The notes: a model not told the origin generated them from the letters alone. 64,000 nucleotides of DNA from Zeugodacus cucurbitae (GCF_028554725.1 NC_071671.1:65156001-65220000); one strand, 5' to 3'. Shown: positions 25,036 through 38,099, counted from the stretch's first letter. Made by a program: numbers and translations.

Positions 25036-26408
25036 ATTATACTCTCGCAACAAAAGTTGCTAAAGAGAGTATTATAGTTTTGTTCACATAACGGTTGTTT
25101 GTAATACCTAAAACAAAAAAAGAGTTAGATATAGAGTCATATATTCCAAAGTGATCAGGGTGACGAGTAGATTTGAAATCCGGATGTCTGTCCGTCCGTC
25201 CGTCTGTCCGTCTGTCCGTCTGTCCGTCTGTGCAAGCTGTAACTTAAGTAAAAATTAAGATATCTTGACGAAACTTGGCACAAATATTCCTTGGTACCAT
25301 AAGAAGATCAAGTTCGAAAATGGGCAGAATCGGACCATTGCCACGCCCACAAAATGGCGAAAACCAAAAAAGCATAAAGTGTCATAACTAAGCCATAAAT
25401 GAAGATATAAAAGTAAAATTTGGAATAAAGGATCGCACTAGGAGGGGGCATATTTGGATGTAATTTTTTTGAGGAAGTGGGCGTGGCCCCGCCCACAAAT
25501 CGGTTATTTGTATTTAACTCGAAAACTAATAAAGCTATATAAACTAAACTTTCTGCAGTAGGTTATCTTACATACCCCACCACACACCATGAAAATAGTT
25601 GAAATCGGATAATAACCACTCCCACCTCCCATACAAAGGTTAGGTTGATAATTACTAAAAGTGGGTTAACTAACTAACGAAAAACGTCAGAAACACTAAA
25701 TTTTGCAGAAGAAATAGCAGAAGGAAGCTGTACTCAGATTTTTTTTACAAAATGGAAAATGGGCGTGGCATCGCCCACTTATGGGTCAAAAACCATATCT
25801 CAGGAACTACTCGACCGATTCGAATGGAATTCGGTATATAATATTTTCTTGACACCCTGATAACACAGACAAAATGGGCGAAATCGGTTCACAACCACGA
25901 CTACATTCCTTATAATTCAATTTTGAAATCCATCTTATTCCTCCACTTTATAATGTAAACATAAGGAACCAATGAAGATAACGAAATAAAACTTTACACA
26001 ATTAGTGCCTATTATCTCTGGCTTCACTTGTGAAAAAATTGTCGAAAACGGACCATAACTTTTCAAGGCCCCAGATATCGAACATGTTGAACTTCGCTCA
26101 TGTTGTTCGCGCCCAAGGATAAATTTTAACCGAAAATATGGCTAAATCTCTCAGATATCACAATTTAATTCAGAGGAAATTGTTTTCTTCTAATAGTGTG
26201 TCTCTGTTCCAAAAATTATTAAAATCGAGTCATAACATTACCATATACCTCATTGTAGGTTTTTCAAAAGTATCTTCTCCTAGCTCCCATATACCTAATT
26301 ATAGGTTTTTCAAAAATACGGTGAGCTTTATTCCGCATATATGTATTGGTTAAATTTCTTCAATAAATTGCGAGAGCATAAAATGTTCGGTTGCCTTTCC
26401 CTACTTGT
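25036..26408 (+). mobile_element. Helentron-associated (DINE-1-like) element, copy 1
   Basis: The 5' end TATACTCTCGCAACAAAAG is mirrored by the subterminal ATTGCGAGAGCATAAAATG near the 3' end; next come a decayed hairpin and a terminal CTTTCCCTACTTG. A (GTCY)n core (GTCTGTCCGTCC type) spans about 25185-25230, followed by many GCCACGCCCAC/GGGCGTGG motifs. Subterminal inverted repeats, a central GTCY microsatellite and a 3' hairpin are the described hallmarks of DINE-1/HINE elements, which are moved by Helentron rolling-circle proteins. It encodes nothing. The family assignment is by structure, not by a database match. Confidence 0.75.
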
Positions 26409-29400
26409 TTTTTTTTTTTTTTAATTTAACCCCTGCGCTCTCTGAATATCTGGCAATGATAGCGATTCTCGAGACAGCTGTGTTTGAAATAATGGGATCC
26501 GAGTAAATTTAGTTTTGAATTTTATTCTTTTATATTAATGTTTTTGTTAGTTTATACCGAAATATATTTTTTATGTAAACGTACCGTTAAAAGCGGAATT
26601 TAATCAAAACAGTGTAGCATATAAATTTCAAATTTCGCTTGCTAGAAGTATATATTTATTTTTAATGTTTCACCCACAAAAATTAATACAAAAAATTAAT
26701 TTGTCAAACACTTGTAAATATTTCTCCATTTATGTAATAAAATTAAATGCGGATAAATAATTTTCTTAAAGTTTCCCATTAAAGGCCTAAAAAAATCCCT
26801 CACATGTATTACTCGAAAAGCAACACTTGCCCACATCAATTCGCTTAAGCTCTTTTGACATTTGCTTCGCCGCCATTCGCTCAGTTGCCTTTTCTCGTCA
26901 TTGCTCGTTTGTTGTGTTTTCGCATGTGAATTGTCAAGTGGTTTTCGCCGTTCAGTGTTCGTCGCAGTCAAGTATTATTTTGGTGTTCGACATTCGCGCA
27001 TATGGTGTTCGCTAAATAACAATGAATTTATTAAGAAAATAACTAAGTCACAATAAATTTGCATTTTTGCTTAATTAACTAATTGAAAGAAAATTGTGTT
27101 CCTCTATTGTCTTCGGGCTGTGCAATCATAACTACATATACAAATATAATTATTGCTATTATTTGGCTACACTTGGGGCTCTTGTTTGGCAGTGTGCCAG
27201 CTATGCGGACAACATTCAATCGATTGCTAAAAAAAATTTTGATATGTGGCTTGTGATTCGCTTGGAGTGGCAGGAGAAGCGCAACAAGTAATTCGTCGTC
27301 GTGTCGAAGTGTGATAAAAACAAAAATTTGATCTTTTTGAACCAATAAATTAACAAAGTGTCGTTTTTTTGTGTTTTACACTCGCAATAATTGCAAAATT
27401 CAAGCGCAAAGAGGCTACACAACAATTAAAGCTAATTTCATACAGATATTCGATGTGTTAGCTCATATATTTTTGAGTACGAAAAGTTTAAAACAAATTG
27501 CAAAAGTTAATTGATTCAAATAAATAAACGTGTTCGCATATAGTGTCATAATTATTGTTATGATTATTATTATTGCTGCTAGACATATCTGATTGCTGTT
27601 GTGTTATGTGTCCGGGGGCAATCAGTTGTGATTGTTGGTGTTTGTTGTGCGTGATGTTGGCATGATTGTCATATGCAAACAATTGAAATTCGCGCATTTA
27701 AAAGGTTGCACTAGCAACAACAACAAAACACAAACATATTGTAATAGCAAAATTAAAGTGTACTACTAACGAGAACACCGAAAACATATATCTCATATCA
27801 TATCGTATAGTGTGGAGGTAACAATTGTGGAGCAAAACAAAAACTTGTGGAGCCTAGTCGTCGTAGCTGTCGCCGTCGCCGCAACAACCGCGCCGCACCC
27901 GCACTCTGTGCGTCAGTTTCACGCATACGACGTACGCCTTGGACATTGAGGCAATCGCACTCGCAGCTGACAGATAGAAAGACACAGACGGAGACGCAGA
28001 CAGCCTGAAGGTGAACACAATTCACATTTAGCTATATTTTGTTTGTTTTATTCTTATTATTTGTTTTTGTATTTTCGTTTAACAACATTCATTCTTTCAC
28101 CGCGACGACAATAACAATCGCAACAACAACAGCAACAGCGGTTGCCAGTTTATTTTATATATGAATTTCTGTGTGTTGCTACTCTTACTTTGCAACGTTC
28201 TATATAAAAAATACTTGTGTGTTTGTATATTGACGTGCTTATTTAGTATATTTATTTTATATTCTATACAGTTACCTATGTATTTGGTTAATTGAAAATA
28301 ATTTACACAACGAGGTATACATTTGATATAGTTTCCATTATTGCGTTTATTGCTACATGCAGACAAATATTGTATGTATAGCAGCTAGGCAAGTAAAAAT
28401 GCGCGAATATGCAAAAATTGTATTTAACTAATATTTCGAATCATTTATCGCACTGTTAGTTATCATAATAGCAACAATTCCAACATCCATCATTTCAGTA
28501 TAATCTAAACACAAGTGTTTGATGACTGGAACGCCATCAGTTTGAGTTTTCTATGTATGCAAGCATTTGTACATATTCATATTCACAACTCAGGTTACTA
28601 AATATATTTTACTCCCCCATTGTGTGTATGTACATATGTAGCTTCTCACTCAAACCGAATAATTTGAAATTATCGCGCTTGTCGCCTAATTACTTAGACC
28701 TAGTGTTTTCCAACCCCACAAAGCGCCCTTAGCACCTGGATTGTTGATAATTATGCATAGCTTGTGGCAAAAATATATTTCAATTACTCAGTAAAACCGC
28801 AAAATGCCTTTCAAAAGCATGTACTTATGTACACTCAAATATAAATGTAGATAATATACAGTCAGCGTATATATTTTTTCATATAGTACATATACATATA
28901 TGTGTCTGTAAATATAAATGTATAGTGTGCACAATTAAAAACGTAATAATTGTAATATAAAAGCGACAACTGATAAACACAGCTGTAGACACATATAAAC
29001 AGAAAAGTGCAAACTTGTCAACCTAAAGCAATTAAATTTTACACCCAACGGAAAGCAAAATATTTAAGTTTATACAAATATATGCTTGTGTGTATGTATA
29101 TATGTATATTCGTTGAACGAAAGAAATTCGAAAAATATTGTTATTTACATCAAAAGCAATGCTTAAACTATTTGTTAAAAATAATAAATGGCGAAAGAGC
29201 AAGCATCACTGTACTGTTGTTTTTGTTGCGAACACCTCATAGAAAGCAAAATAGCACTTGTAAAAACAATATTGTTTTTCTCAATTTTCACAGTAGTCCA
29301 CACTAGAAACAACAAGATTTTTAGTAGAGTGTAGAACTCGATTTTGACTAAAATAATACTTGGCTAAACTTAAAGGTGTTTCTATGAAAGTTTTAGTGTT

Positions 29401-29685
29401 GTTGTTGTGGCTTTTTTAGCGATCGAAAGAATGCTACAAATAATTTTGAAGAATTGATATTTCGAAAATTGAGGATAGCTCTGGAAATGATAAAACTCTA
29501 GGTCCATTCCGGGACTATCGTTTAAACTGTTTCTACTCTGGTGATTAAAACACACTTAAGAAACCATTAAATGCTAAAATAAATCCTTCAAAAACAATGT
29601 GTATTTTTCGCTATCCAGAACACTTTATTCAATCGTGATAATACCAAGAACTCGAAAAAACTCATATCTCATAATAGTAAGTGGT
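26409..29685. other. Non-coding stretch with possible untranslated exons
   Basis: Most is AT-rich. GC-richer, CGA/GCC-containing patches at 26820-27010 and 27825-28012 look like fly promoter/5' UTR sequence; the second ends at a donor-like AAG|GTGAAC near 28010. No open frame shows a domain on either strand. CATA/TATG microsatellites occur at 28860-29110. Confidence 0.35.
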
Positions 29686-29689
29686 TATA

Positions 29690-30523
29690 ACGGGTGATTT
29701 TTTTGAGGTTAGGATTTTCATGCATTAGTATTTGACAGATCACGTGGGATTTCAGACATGGTGTCAAAGAGAAAGATGCTCAGTATGCTTTGACATTTCA
29801 TCATGAATAGACTTACTAACGAGCAACGCTTGCAAATCATTGAATTTTATTACCAAAATCAGTGTTCGGTTCGAAATGTGAAATCCGCTTTTTTATCGAC
29901 AAATTTTGTTCAGCGATGAGGCTCATTTCTGGTTGAATGGCTACGTAAATAAGCAAAATTGCCGCATTTGGGGTGAAGAGCAACCAGAAGCCGTTCAAGA
30001 ACTGCCCATGCATCCCGAAAAATGCACTGTTTGGTGTGGTTTGTACGCTGGTGGAATCATTGGACCGTATTTTTTCAAAGATGCTGTTGGACGCAACGTT
30101 ACGGTGAATGGCGATCGCTATCGTTCGATGCTAACAAACTTTTTGTTGCCAAAAATGGAAGAACTGAACTTGGTTGACATGTGGTTTCAACAAGATGGCG
30201 CTACATGCCACACAGCTCGCGATTCTATGGCCATTTTGAGGGAAAACTTCGGAGAACAATTCATCTCAAGAAATGGACCCGTAAGTTGGCCACCAAGATC
30301 ATGCGATTTAACGCCTTTAGACTATTTTTTGTGGGGCTACGTCAAGTCTAAAGTCTACAGAAATAAGCCAGCAACTATTCCAGCTTTGGAAGACAACATT
30401 TCCGAAGAAATTCGGGCTATTCCGGCCGAAATGCTCGAAAAAGTTGCCCAAAATTGGACTTTCCGAATGGACCATGCGTTTTTTTTTTTAAAAAAGTTAT
30501 CAAGCTCTTAAAAAATCACCCTT
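29690..30523 (+). mobile_element. rosa-like (DD41D) Tc1/mariner element, internally deleted
   Basis: The ends read ACGGGTGATTTTTT on the left and, inverted, AAGGGTGATTTTTTAAG on the right, with TA at 29688-29689 and 30524-30525. The 834-bp element contains a transposase gene missing its 5' middle. The DD41D spacing places it in the rosa group described from Ceratitis rosa. Confidence 0.9.
29803..30511 (+). pseudogene. DD41D transposase with N-terminal deletion and frameshift
   Basis: The first 26 codons from the ATG at 29803 read MNRLTNEQRLQIIEFYYQNQ and on to CSVRNV, the start of the DNA-binding domain. At about 29881 the reading shifts frame and resumes as NPLFYRQILFSDEAHFWLNG, the start of the catalytic domain, and stays open to 30511. 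The first Asp is in FSDEAHF, the second in MWFQQDGATCHTA, the third in TPLDYFLWG, with 41 residues between the second and third. All three catalytic Asp survive. The rest of the DNA-binding half is gone and the junction is out of frame, so no functional protein is possible. Low damage downstream of the junction suggests a fairly recent insertion. Confidence 0.92.
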
Positions 30524-30525
30524 TA

Positions 30526-31370
30526 CGAACAAAGCCTTTAACCACTTACAGCACCAACAAAGAGCCTAATCAAAGCGTGCAAACACTCCAATTTTTTGTT
30601 TTTGCTGAAACACAATTGTTACTTTCCACTTTCTGCACGTCTGCATTCTTTGGCCTTACGCCAATTGGGAGAGAGACGACGACCATGTGACTGTCATAAA
30701 CCTATAAATTAATTTAAAAAAATTAGTACCGAGTTCATGCGCTTTCCCATTGGAAACGTTTTCTCGGCACAAGGTCGCATGTACATAGCTATGGTCATTG
30801 TGACGAACCAACGTACCGATCGACAGACTGCTTGTCGATAAGTGCTTTTGCACGGCATGTGTGAATTTGTTTCTTTTTTTTTTTGTTGAGCATTTCTTCG
30901 ATATTTATATGTGTGTATGTGTGGCTGTACACATACTATTTGCCAATTAGCACACAAGTGGTACGACATGCTATGCCATTCACTTTGATAGACGTTTTTA
31001 GCGATAGGAACACCTCATTTGTCTCCAGTTTGCCCATTGTTAGCTGTGATATTATAAAATGCGTATACAGATAGTACGCGCAGCTTATCAAGTGACTTTG
31101 TTTTCGTGGCAGATAAACCTTTTTTTAAGTGATTATAAAATTTGGTTGAAATATCTACTTGAACTTGTGTGAAATTTCTTTAGAAAAGTGCACAAACAAG
31201 TAAATAAATATGAGATAATGTTAACAAATTGCGTGTGAAGCTTTTGAAGCTTTATTTTGTAAAAAAACATATATTAGTCACTGGTCCAAAATATCTGGAA
31301 ATTAATATTGTTATTCTCATTTTATTGTTTGGACTTAAAGGAAAAACCGTGTTGGGTAGCGCCGAAATGT
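30526..31370. other. Non-coding stretch, nothing recognised
   Basis: Short open frames on both strands without domains; one poly-T near 30870. Confidence 0.45.
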
Positions 31371-31374
31371 TTAA

Positions 31375-31920
31375 CAACATTTTAATTTAAAAAAATTAGT
31401 AATAAAGGAAAATTATTTTAAAAAAATTAGTAATAAAGGAAAATGATCTTAAAAAAATTATTGAAAAAAGAATTTAAAGAAACAAAGAATATTAAAAAAA
31501 TATAAAAAAATGTTAAAAAAGTATATGTTTTTTTTTTAATTTATCATAAAAAAATTCAAAAATTTTCTGAAAAATTTAAAAAAAAATTGATTTCAAAAAT
31601 GAATTATTAAAATAAAAAATTATCAAAAAAAATATTTAAAAAAATATATTAAAAAAAAAATATTAAAAAAAAATATTTAAAAAAATATATAAAAAAAATA
31701 TTGAAGAAAATATCAATTTAATATTTAAAAAAAGTTTATATTTTTTATTAATTTATCACCAAAAAATTCAAATATTTTCTCAAAAATTGAAAAAAAAGGT
31801 TTTTTAAAAATTAATTATTAAAAAAAGTATTTAAAAAAATACCTATTTAATTATAAAAATATTTCAAATATTTTCCCAAAAACTTTAAAAATTGTATTTA
31901 AAATCCAAAAAAATTCATTT
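31375..31920. repeat. A-rich block with nested tandem duplications
   Basis: A ~31-bp unit (AAAAAAATTAGTAATAAAGG plus A-rich tail) is tandemly duplicated at about 31387-31447. A larger unit, AATTTATCA(T/C)(A/C)AAAAAATTCAA with flanking A-runs, occurs at about 31538 and again near 31749, a period of about 212 bp; a partial third copy lies near 31858. The strand asymmetry (A-rich on plus) is strong. Confidence 0.7.
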
Positions 31921-33824
31921 AATTTAGTATTCATAACGCCGGATCTAAGATCTTGACCGACCTTGTTATTGCTGATCCAGCAAACATACGCTTATATGTG
32001 CATGAGTATATTCTACATAGAAGAATTACTCAAACACTGTGCTATCTTTTAGCGAATTTGTCTCTTATTTATGACTGCTTATCTTGTTTAGATCTTAAAG
32101 CTCAAACATACACGCACACACACACAGATACACTTATGTATATACACCTATAATATGATTATATATACTCTAAAATATATTTATTACTAACAAACCTACT
32201 CAAGCTTGAAGCAAAAGGCGAGTAACTCGTTTTTTTGTTTTGTCATTGCTTTAACTGGTCTTTCGTGTGCGGCGTGCAAGTTACGGTTTATTTTCTAGAC
32301 ACAAAATTTTATAGTTTGTAGTTTAGTAAATTAGCATTTTTAATTTGTATTGCTTTTATCAACGTTTAGACGCAAAGTAAGTAAGTGTGTGGGCATCTAT
32401 ATAGCTATAGACGGTTGTGCATTTGATTTTTATTGAGTTTTCCTCTTGTGTTTTTTTTTCAATTTGTTTCTTTTTTTTTAATATTTATTGAAACTGTGTG
32501 TATCTGTAGCGTCTAAATAGAGATTTATAGCTGTTTGGAATTTAACATACACGTTTCTGACATTAACCTATCGATGAGGGGAAGCAAAAAAGTAACAAAA
32601 AAAAAATATTGTTAATTAAAAATGAAAAAAAAATGTATACACGAAAAAAAGTAAATAAATTAATTGCGTATAAAACAGTTTTTAGAAGGCTTCAGCGATC
32701 ACAGGTGCTGTGAGTGAGTGAGTGTGCACGTTTTTTGGCTTTAAGTACTGCTTATTTGTTGTTCTTAATGGAGTTTATGCTTGGAAATACATGTTAAATA
32801 ACAGTTTAGCAAAAAGCGTCTCAAAACAAGTGCGTTTTAAATTTTAAATAAAACAAAAAATATTTCGATTACATTTCAAAAACGATGCTAGCATTATATA
32901 TTAATAAATTTAAAACGAATAAGCGCATGTGAATACACAGACTGATAAAAGAGGTTGATTAGAACATTTAAATCTCATACATACATACATACAGACAACC
33001 TTTTATCAAAATATATTTACGCATACACATTATATATAGCATAAACATCATTATCATACGGGGTATCAGCTCACGTTTGTTTGCCAAAATATTTATTTAT
33101 AAACCTATCGAGCAGCTTAATATATTAATAATAAAATAAAGTGAAGTGTTTGCTTTAAATTTCTTGTTTCGCTCCAAATTGTGCTAAAAATAAACGGATA
33201 ATGTTAAACAGACCTATCAGTCTTCCTTTCTAATTATAATCAACGAGTTAATTAAAAAGAAAAATATTAAAAAAAAATAAATAAAAAACTTTGCTGTACG
33301 TACGCTTTCTAACCCGCACAATAAGTGAAAGGATCGCAAAGTTCTTTGTCGATTTTTTATTTCATTTAAACATTTAATCGTAAAGCAATTAATTGTGCCT
33401 GCTATCGCGCACCTGTACTTCTTATAATGAAATGAATGAGAACCTTGAAATTAACACGCATAAATTAATGCATTTAATTCGATTTCCGTTTTTTACATTT
33501 GCGCACCCGGAAATTAAAGAAACTCACACTCGCTAGTGTAATTTGTTTACATGCGTATCTAATTGCGGTAGAGCTAATTATTTCGCACTTAGCACATTCA
33601 AATTCATCTGTAATTTCTTGCTTCTAAAGATCTTTGTTACAATAGGAACCTTTCAATCAGATTTACGCAGTGAGTTCTAACATTTCTGCTCTTTGACTGT
33701 GAGTTCATTTCGGCGGTGAATCACTGGACGAAAGTTCTGGAGAAATAACTAAGTGTTTTTCCATTATAACATAGTGTTCAAACAGACCCTTAATTGAGCA
33801 ATGAAGAATTTTGTAGCAATATAA
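31921..33824. other. Non-coding stretch, simple repeats only
   Basis: Contains CA and CATA microsatellites near 32108 and 32980 and A-rich tracts. No gene or element recognised. Confidence 0.45.
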
Positions 33825-33826
33825 TA

Positions 33827-34095
33827 GTCTTTTCGCACAGGAATCAATTGATCAATTAACCGGCGTTTACCCGATGAAAGAGCTGATTTAGATCGATTTA
33901 TCATATACAAGAAAAATTGTATCTGACTACATTAATTTTTAATCGAATACAAATCGAGTTGAAACTGGAATTGCAAATTTGTTTGTGGTTATTGATAAAA
34001 TAGCAATCCGCTGATCAAATTTACCAATTTCTTATGAACTACAAAAAACTGGATAACAGCTGATCGTTAATTGAGTAGCCGGCTGTGCGAAAGGC
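33827..34095. mobile_element. TA-flanked MITE, GCCTTTTCGCAC family, copy 2
   Basis: The left end GTCTTTTCGCACAG is mirrored by CTGTGCGAAAGGC at the right. The interior in reverse complement (CATAAGAAATTGGTAAATTT, then GATTGCTATTTTATCAATA) matches the interior of the 16.5-kb copy, so the two lie in opposite orientation. At 269 bp it lacks the internal duplications of that copy. TA precedes the left end; the right TA is lost. Confidence 0.75.
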
Positions 34096-34850
34096 AAAAA
34101 CAGGTTTCTCAATTATAAACATAATATATTAAATTAGTTTGGAATTTCGAAAATGCTATATATAAGCCACAATTCTTTTCAATTTCTAAATGGCTACATT
34201 AACTAATTAAGCAATTAGTAAGAGTGTGAAGTGTGTTCAGTGATAGTAGGAAAGTCTAAAGCAAATTATTTACACCAAATTGATTTTTTTTAAATAATGA
34301 GTCAATTAACATCTTAGCCTTAACTAATTGACCTATTTGAAATGGAGACAGAATAGGATCTTAAAGTAAGAGTGATTCCAAAAATGTAAATAACTGACTT
34401 TTTCGAACTTTACATCACGCTGAGGAGAAAACGCTGAGCGAACACATCACCTGTCTAGTAATAATTGAGCCGAACATTGGAATGTAAAGTAGAGCGCTGT
34501 TGTATCGTGCTCGACGGGCCGTCTGAAACAAGGAAGATTTCTTTACATAAATCATTATGGTAATTCTAGTGAAAATAAGGTATCAAATTGAAAAACGATA
34601 AAAACAAAAATAACCCTTCGGAGTCGTAAAATCCGTTGTAATGGTCATTTAAGTTATGGAAGGTGAAATTAATTTTATTAGACTAAATTGTTGTTGTTGT
34701 TTATGGGAGCTTTTAAATGTATATCTTTGACTCAAATCTAGCACAAATATTAGGAATAAAATTAATTATTTTTTTTTGTGAAAAAAGTCATAAAAATATC
34801 TATGTACGTGTGATTTTATAAGCAGAATTCTTCATCTCCAAAACCCGCAA
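34096..34850. other. Non-coding stretch, nothing recognised
   Basis: No gene or repeat seen. Confidence 0.4.
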
Positions 34851-35584
34851 TTAAGGCAGTAGTCTGCTTTACTGGCTTAAAAAAATCGATTTTTTTTGTT
34901 TTGTTTTAAATCTCTTCCAAAACTATCCAAGAATATGTCTTTAAAATTCCAGAAGCCAATTCGACATATTTTCGAAGCTAGAGCAGTTTTAGTGGCCGTG
35001 CGTCGACCAGGTGCGAATGCTCAGGACCGAAAACTTTAAAGCGCGTTTTCTCGAATTTTTATTTTCACAAGTGTTAGAAAACGGTGCCGGCGATAGCAAA
35101 AAGAATATATGTCCGATCGAAAAAAACCAAAGTGATCTAGCTTCAGTATTAAATTATCTTCTATTTGAACTAAAAAAGTTAGACAAAAGTATTATTTAAA
35201 CTACTTGTTTTGCAACTTAGAGTAAATTTTTTTTCTTAAAAAAGTGATTTTTTTTTTTCAAACTTCGAAAAAATTTGGAATTTTATAACTTCTTCGGTAT
35301 AAAGGAAAGAAACTTATAACAATTAAAAAAAAAAATTGGTTCGACTGTTTCAGATGCATCGCACGACCTCCATCACCGGCACCGATTTACAAGTGCAGAC
35401 TCTAGGCGCTCCAGAAAAATACTTACAACTTTGAAAAAATTTCAATATTTTTTAATAATAAATATTGTTTTTTTTTTAAGTCTTAAATATAGTACACTAT
35501 CGTCTTAAAATTCCGTTTACCGCAATCATTTTCTTCCCCTTTTTTTCGTTTTTTTTCGGCTTCTAAAGCAGACTACTGCCTTAA
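34851..35584. mobile_element. TTAA-type non-autonomous element, copy b, perfect 17-bp TIRs
   Basis: TTAA at 34851-34854 and 35581-35584 flanks perfect 17-base inverted repeats GGCAGTAGTCTGCTTTA. The interior has the TTAAAAAAATCGATTTTTTT lead-in and a CAAGAATATGTC block also seen in the relatives at 15.2 and 62.8 kb. A 62-codon open frame at 35011-35199 has no recognisable domain. TTAA target use is typical of piggyBac and of Sola3 transposons; the TIR sequence alone does not decide. Confidence 0.85.
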
Positions 35585-36447
35585 AGATAAAATTATTGCA
35601 TTATTTAAAAATAAAGAAACCACAAAATATTACTCATAAAAAAAAGTTTTATTAAACAAAAATTAAAAGTGAAATTAAAAAAAATAAGAAAATTGTATTC
35701 ATTCATACTTCGCCACAAAAACACTGACCACAAAAGTGAGCCAACCAAAAAAAAAAAATCGCTAAACTCGTTTGATTGTTTGAAATAAATCAGATTTATT
35801 TGTTATACACTGCGGATTTTTTAGGAGAAAAGTAAAAAAAATTAAACAATTGTTTGAATAAATTAATTTAGTCAAATTATTGTACTTGTATTTGCAAGTT
35901 TTAAATACTTCAAAATAAGTTCAAAAACCGGGTATGGGTTACCTGTTATTAACACGTGTATCATGTGTAATATTTCTACTTAAATATAAAATCTGCGTTT
36001 ATTTATGTATTTATATAAATTTAATTAACATGGTAACTCATAGACTTCTATATAGTTATTTAGTTAATTTTATATGTTCCACAAATAAGTACAACCTTTT
36101 AAATGTCTCATTTAATGATGTTGCTGTGGTTTTCACCGCCTCACAATGAATTTAATATATACATATATGTTCATATAGTTTAAAATATATATGTATTTAT
36201 ATATATTTAAAACTAAAATAATCACTTGCAAGTTAATTATGGACACGATACACTAAAGCTCATTACTAGATATTAACGGACCGAAACCACAAATTTCGAC
36301 TTAAGTCGTTTTAATTAGATTTTACAAATCTCATATATCACGTTATTCGTTTATTATTTGATTAAATTATCATTCTAGTTAAATGCAATTACATTTTAAA
36401 CAAAAAATAACAAATTTTATAAATAAGATATTACAACAACAACAAAA
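35585..36447. other. AT-rich non-coding stretch
   Basis: A-rich tracts and TATA/CATA runs; no gene or element recognised. Confidence 0.45.
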
Positions 36448-37298
36448 AACAAGTAAGGAAAGGTTAAGTTCGGGTGCAACCGAACATTTTATACTCTCGC
36501 TTACTCTCGTAAGATAACACAGAATTTGACCCATATATTCGACATAAAGTCCAATAGAATAACGAAAATCATCATATATAGCATATGAGGGCTGAGGTAA
36601 TTCCTGAACCGATTTCACTATTAAACCCATCGTATTTTTGTAAAACCTAAAATTAGGTATATACGTACGAGCTAGGGGAAGATATGAACCGATTTTAACC
36701 ATTTTTGGTACAGAGACACACTATTAGAAGAAAAAGATTCCCTCTGAATTAAAATAAGATATCTGAGAGATTTACCGATATTTTAGGTGAAAAATTACCA
36801 TAAGGCATTGAAAAGTTATTGTCCGATTTCGACATTTTTTTCACAAGTGATGCCACGGATCATATTGCGAGAAATATACAAAAAAAAAACTATTTATGGG
36901 CGTAGCCCCGCCCCCTTTACATCCAAATCCATCCATTACATCCAAATATGGCCCTTCATAGTGCGATCCTTTGTACCAAATTTTATTTTATAACTTTATT
37001 TTATTTGTTTTCGGTTTTTGCCATTTTGTGGACGTGGCAGTGGACCGATTTCGCCCATTTTCGAAAGCAACCCTCTCACGGTCCCTAAAGAATATTTTTG
37101 CAAGTTTCGTCAAGATATCTTAATTTTTACTCAAGTTACAGTTTGCACAGACGGACAGACATCCGGATTTCAAATCTACTCGTCACTTTGGTATATATAA
37201 CTCCATACCTAACTGTTTTAGTTTTAGGTGTTACAAACAACCGTTCTGTGAACAAAACTATAATACTCCTTAGCAACTTTTGTTGCGAGAGTATAATA
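36448..37298 (-). mobile_element. Helentron-associated (DINE-1-like) element, copy 2, shortened
   Basis: Reverse-oriented relative of the 25.0-kb copy. Its 3' end reads AACAAGTAAGGAAAGG on the plus strand, followed by the hairpin GTTCGGGTGCAACCGAAC (36468-36485) and ACTCTCGC; its 5' end is TTGTTGCGAGAGTATAA at 37278-37294. At about 850 bp against about 1.37-1.41 kb in the others, it has lost interior sequence, and its GTCY core is reduced to about 20 bases near 37150. Confidence 0.75.
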
Positions 37299-38099
37299 AA
37301 TGATAAACTCAGTCAAGGTCAAACTTTAAGCTCTTCGGCATATCAAGTATGGATCAATACATTCCCACTGTTTCACTTTGACGAAAGTTAGAATCATAAA
37401 ACCGGAAATGACTCGATTTTGTAACCAGCAAATGACTGTCATCTCCGCAACATTACTCAAAGCATCTTTTTGTGAATAAAAACAAAAGAAAATCATTAAT
37501 TTAGTCATCTTTGTTGTCCAATAAGAATGTTCAACAGTTTTCGTGAGAATTCTATTTGACTCCCAGTATAATTGTAAATTATAGCTTTCTATAATCGTAA
37601 ATAAAACTATATTTTAACGCTATTTTATCAGTTTGCTATACTCTGTGCAAGTGTCTAATAATAAAATTTAGATTTATTTTCATTCGTTTTTCCGCGAACA
37701 CATGAAACTACTCCACAAATGTAGATATGCGCGAATATATAAATAATTTGTTACAAAGTGGAAAATTATAACAGAGTAGAAAAAACAAATAGAAAATAGT
37801 TATATAAAGTGTAGTTGTCATGCCTACTTCGTCGTGCCTTAACCGGCTTTTTCTAGTTCAACTGTCAAGTCGGGCCCCATTTTAATTACCGTAATTGTGT
37901 ATAAACATTTTAAGATTATTATTAATGTGACAGTCAATTAAAATTTTTCCAATACGAACACACACATGCATATGTATACATCTCGAAAGCAATAAATATG
38001 CAGTGGAGCCCTTTCCGGGCGCTCCCATTACTAGACCATATACTTAAGTATGTAAGTGGTGTATAATGGAGAGGCGCAAAGCTGATTTGATAATTAAAA
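37299..38099. other. Non-coding stretch, nothing recognised
   Basis: No gene, terminal repeat or tandem structure seen. Confidence 0.4.

Noticed and set aside
25185..25230. (GTCY)n run as a stand-alone minisatellite or CRISPR-like array
   Set aside because: It is the internal core of the Helentron-like element, recurring at the same place in the other copies; no spacer structure.
35011..35199. 62-codon frame inside the TTAA element as a possible transposase remnant
   Set aside because: No catalytic motif or similarity to piggyBac or other transposases that I can recognise.
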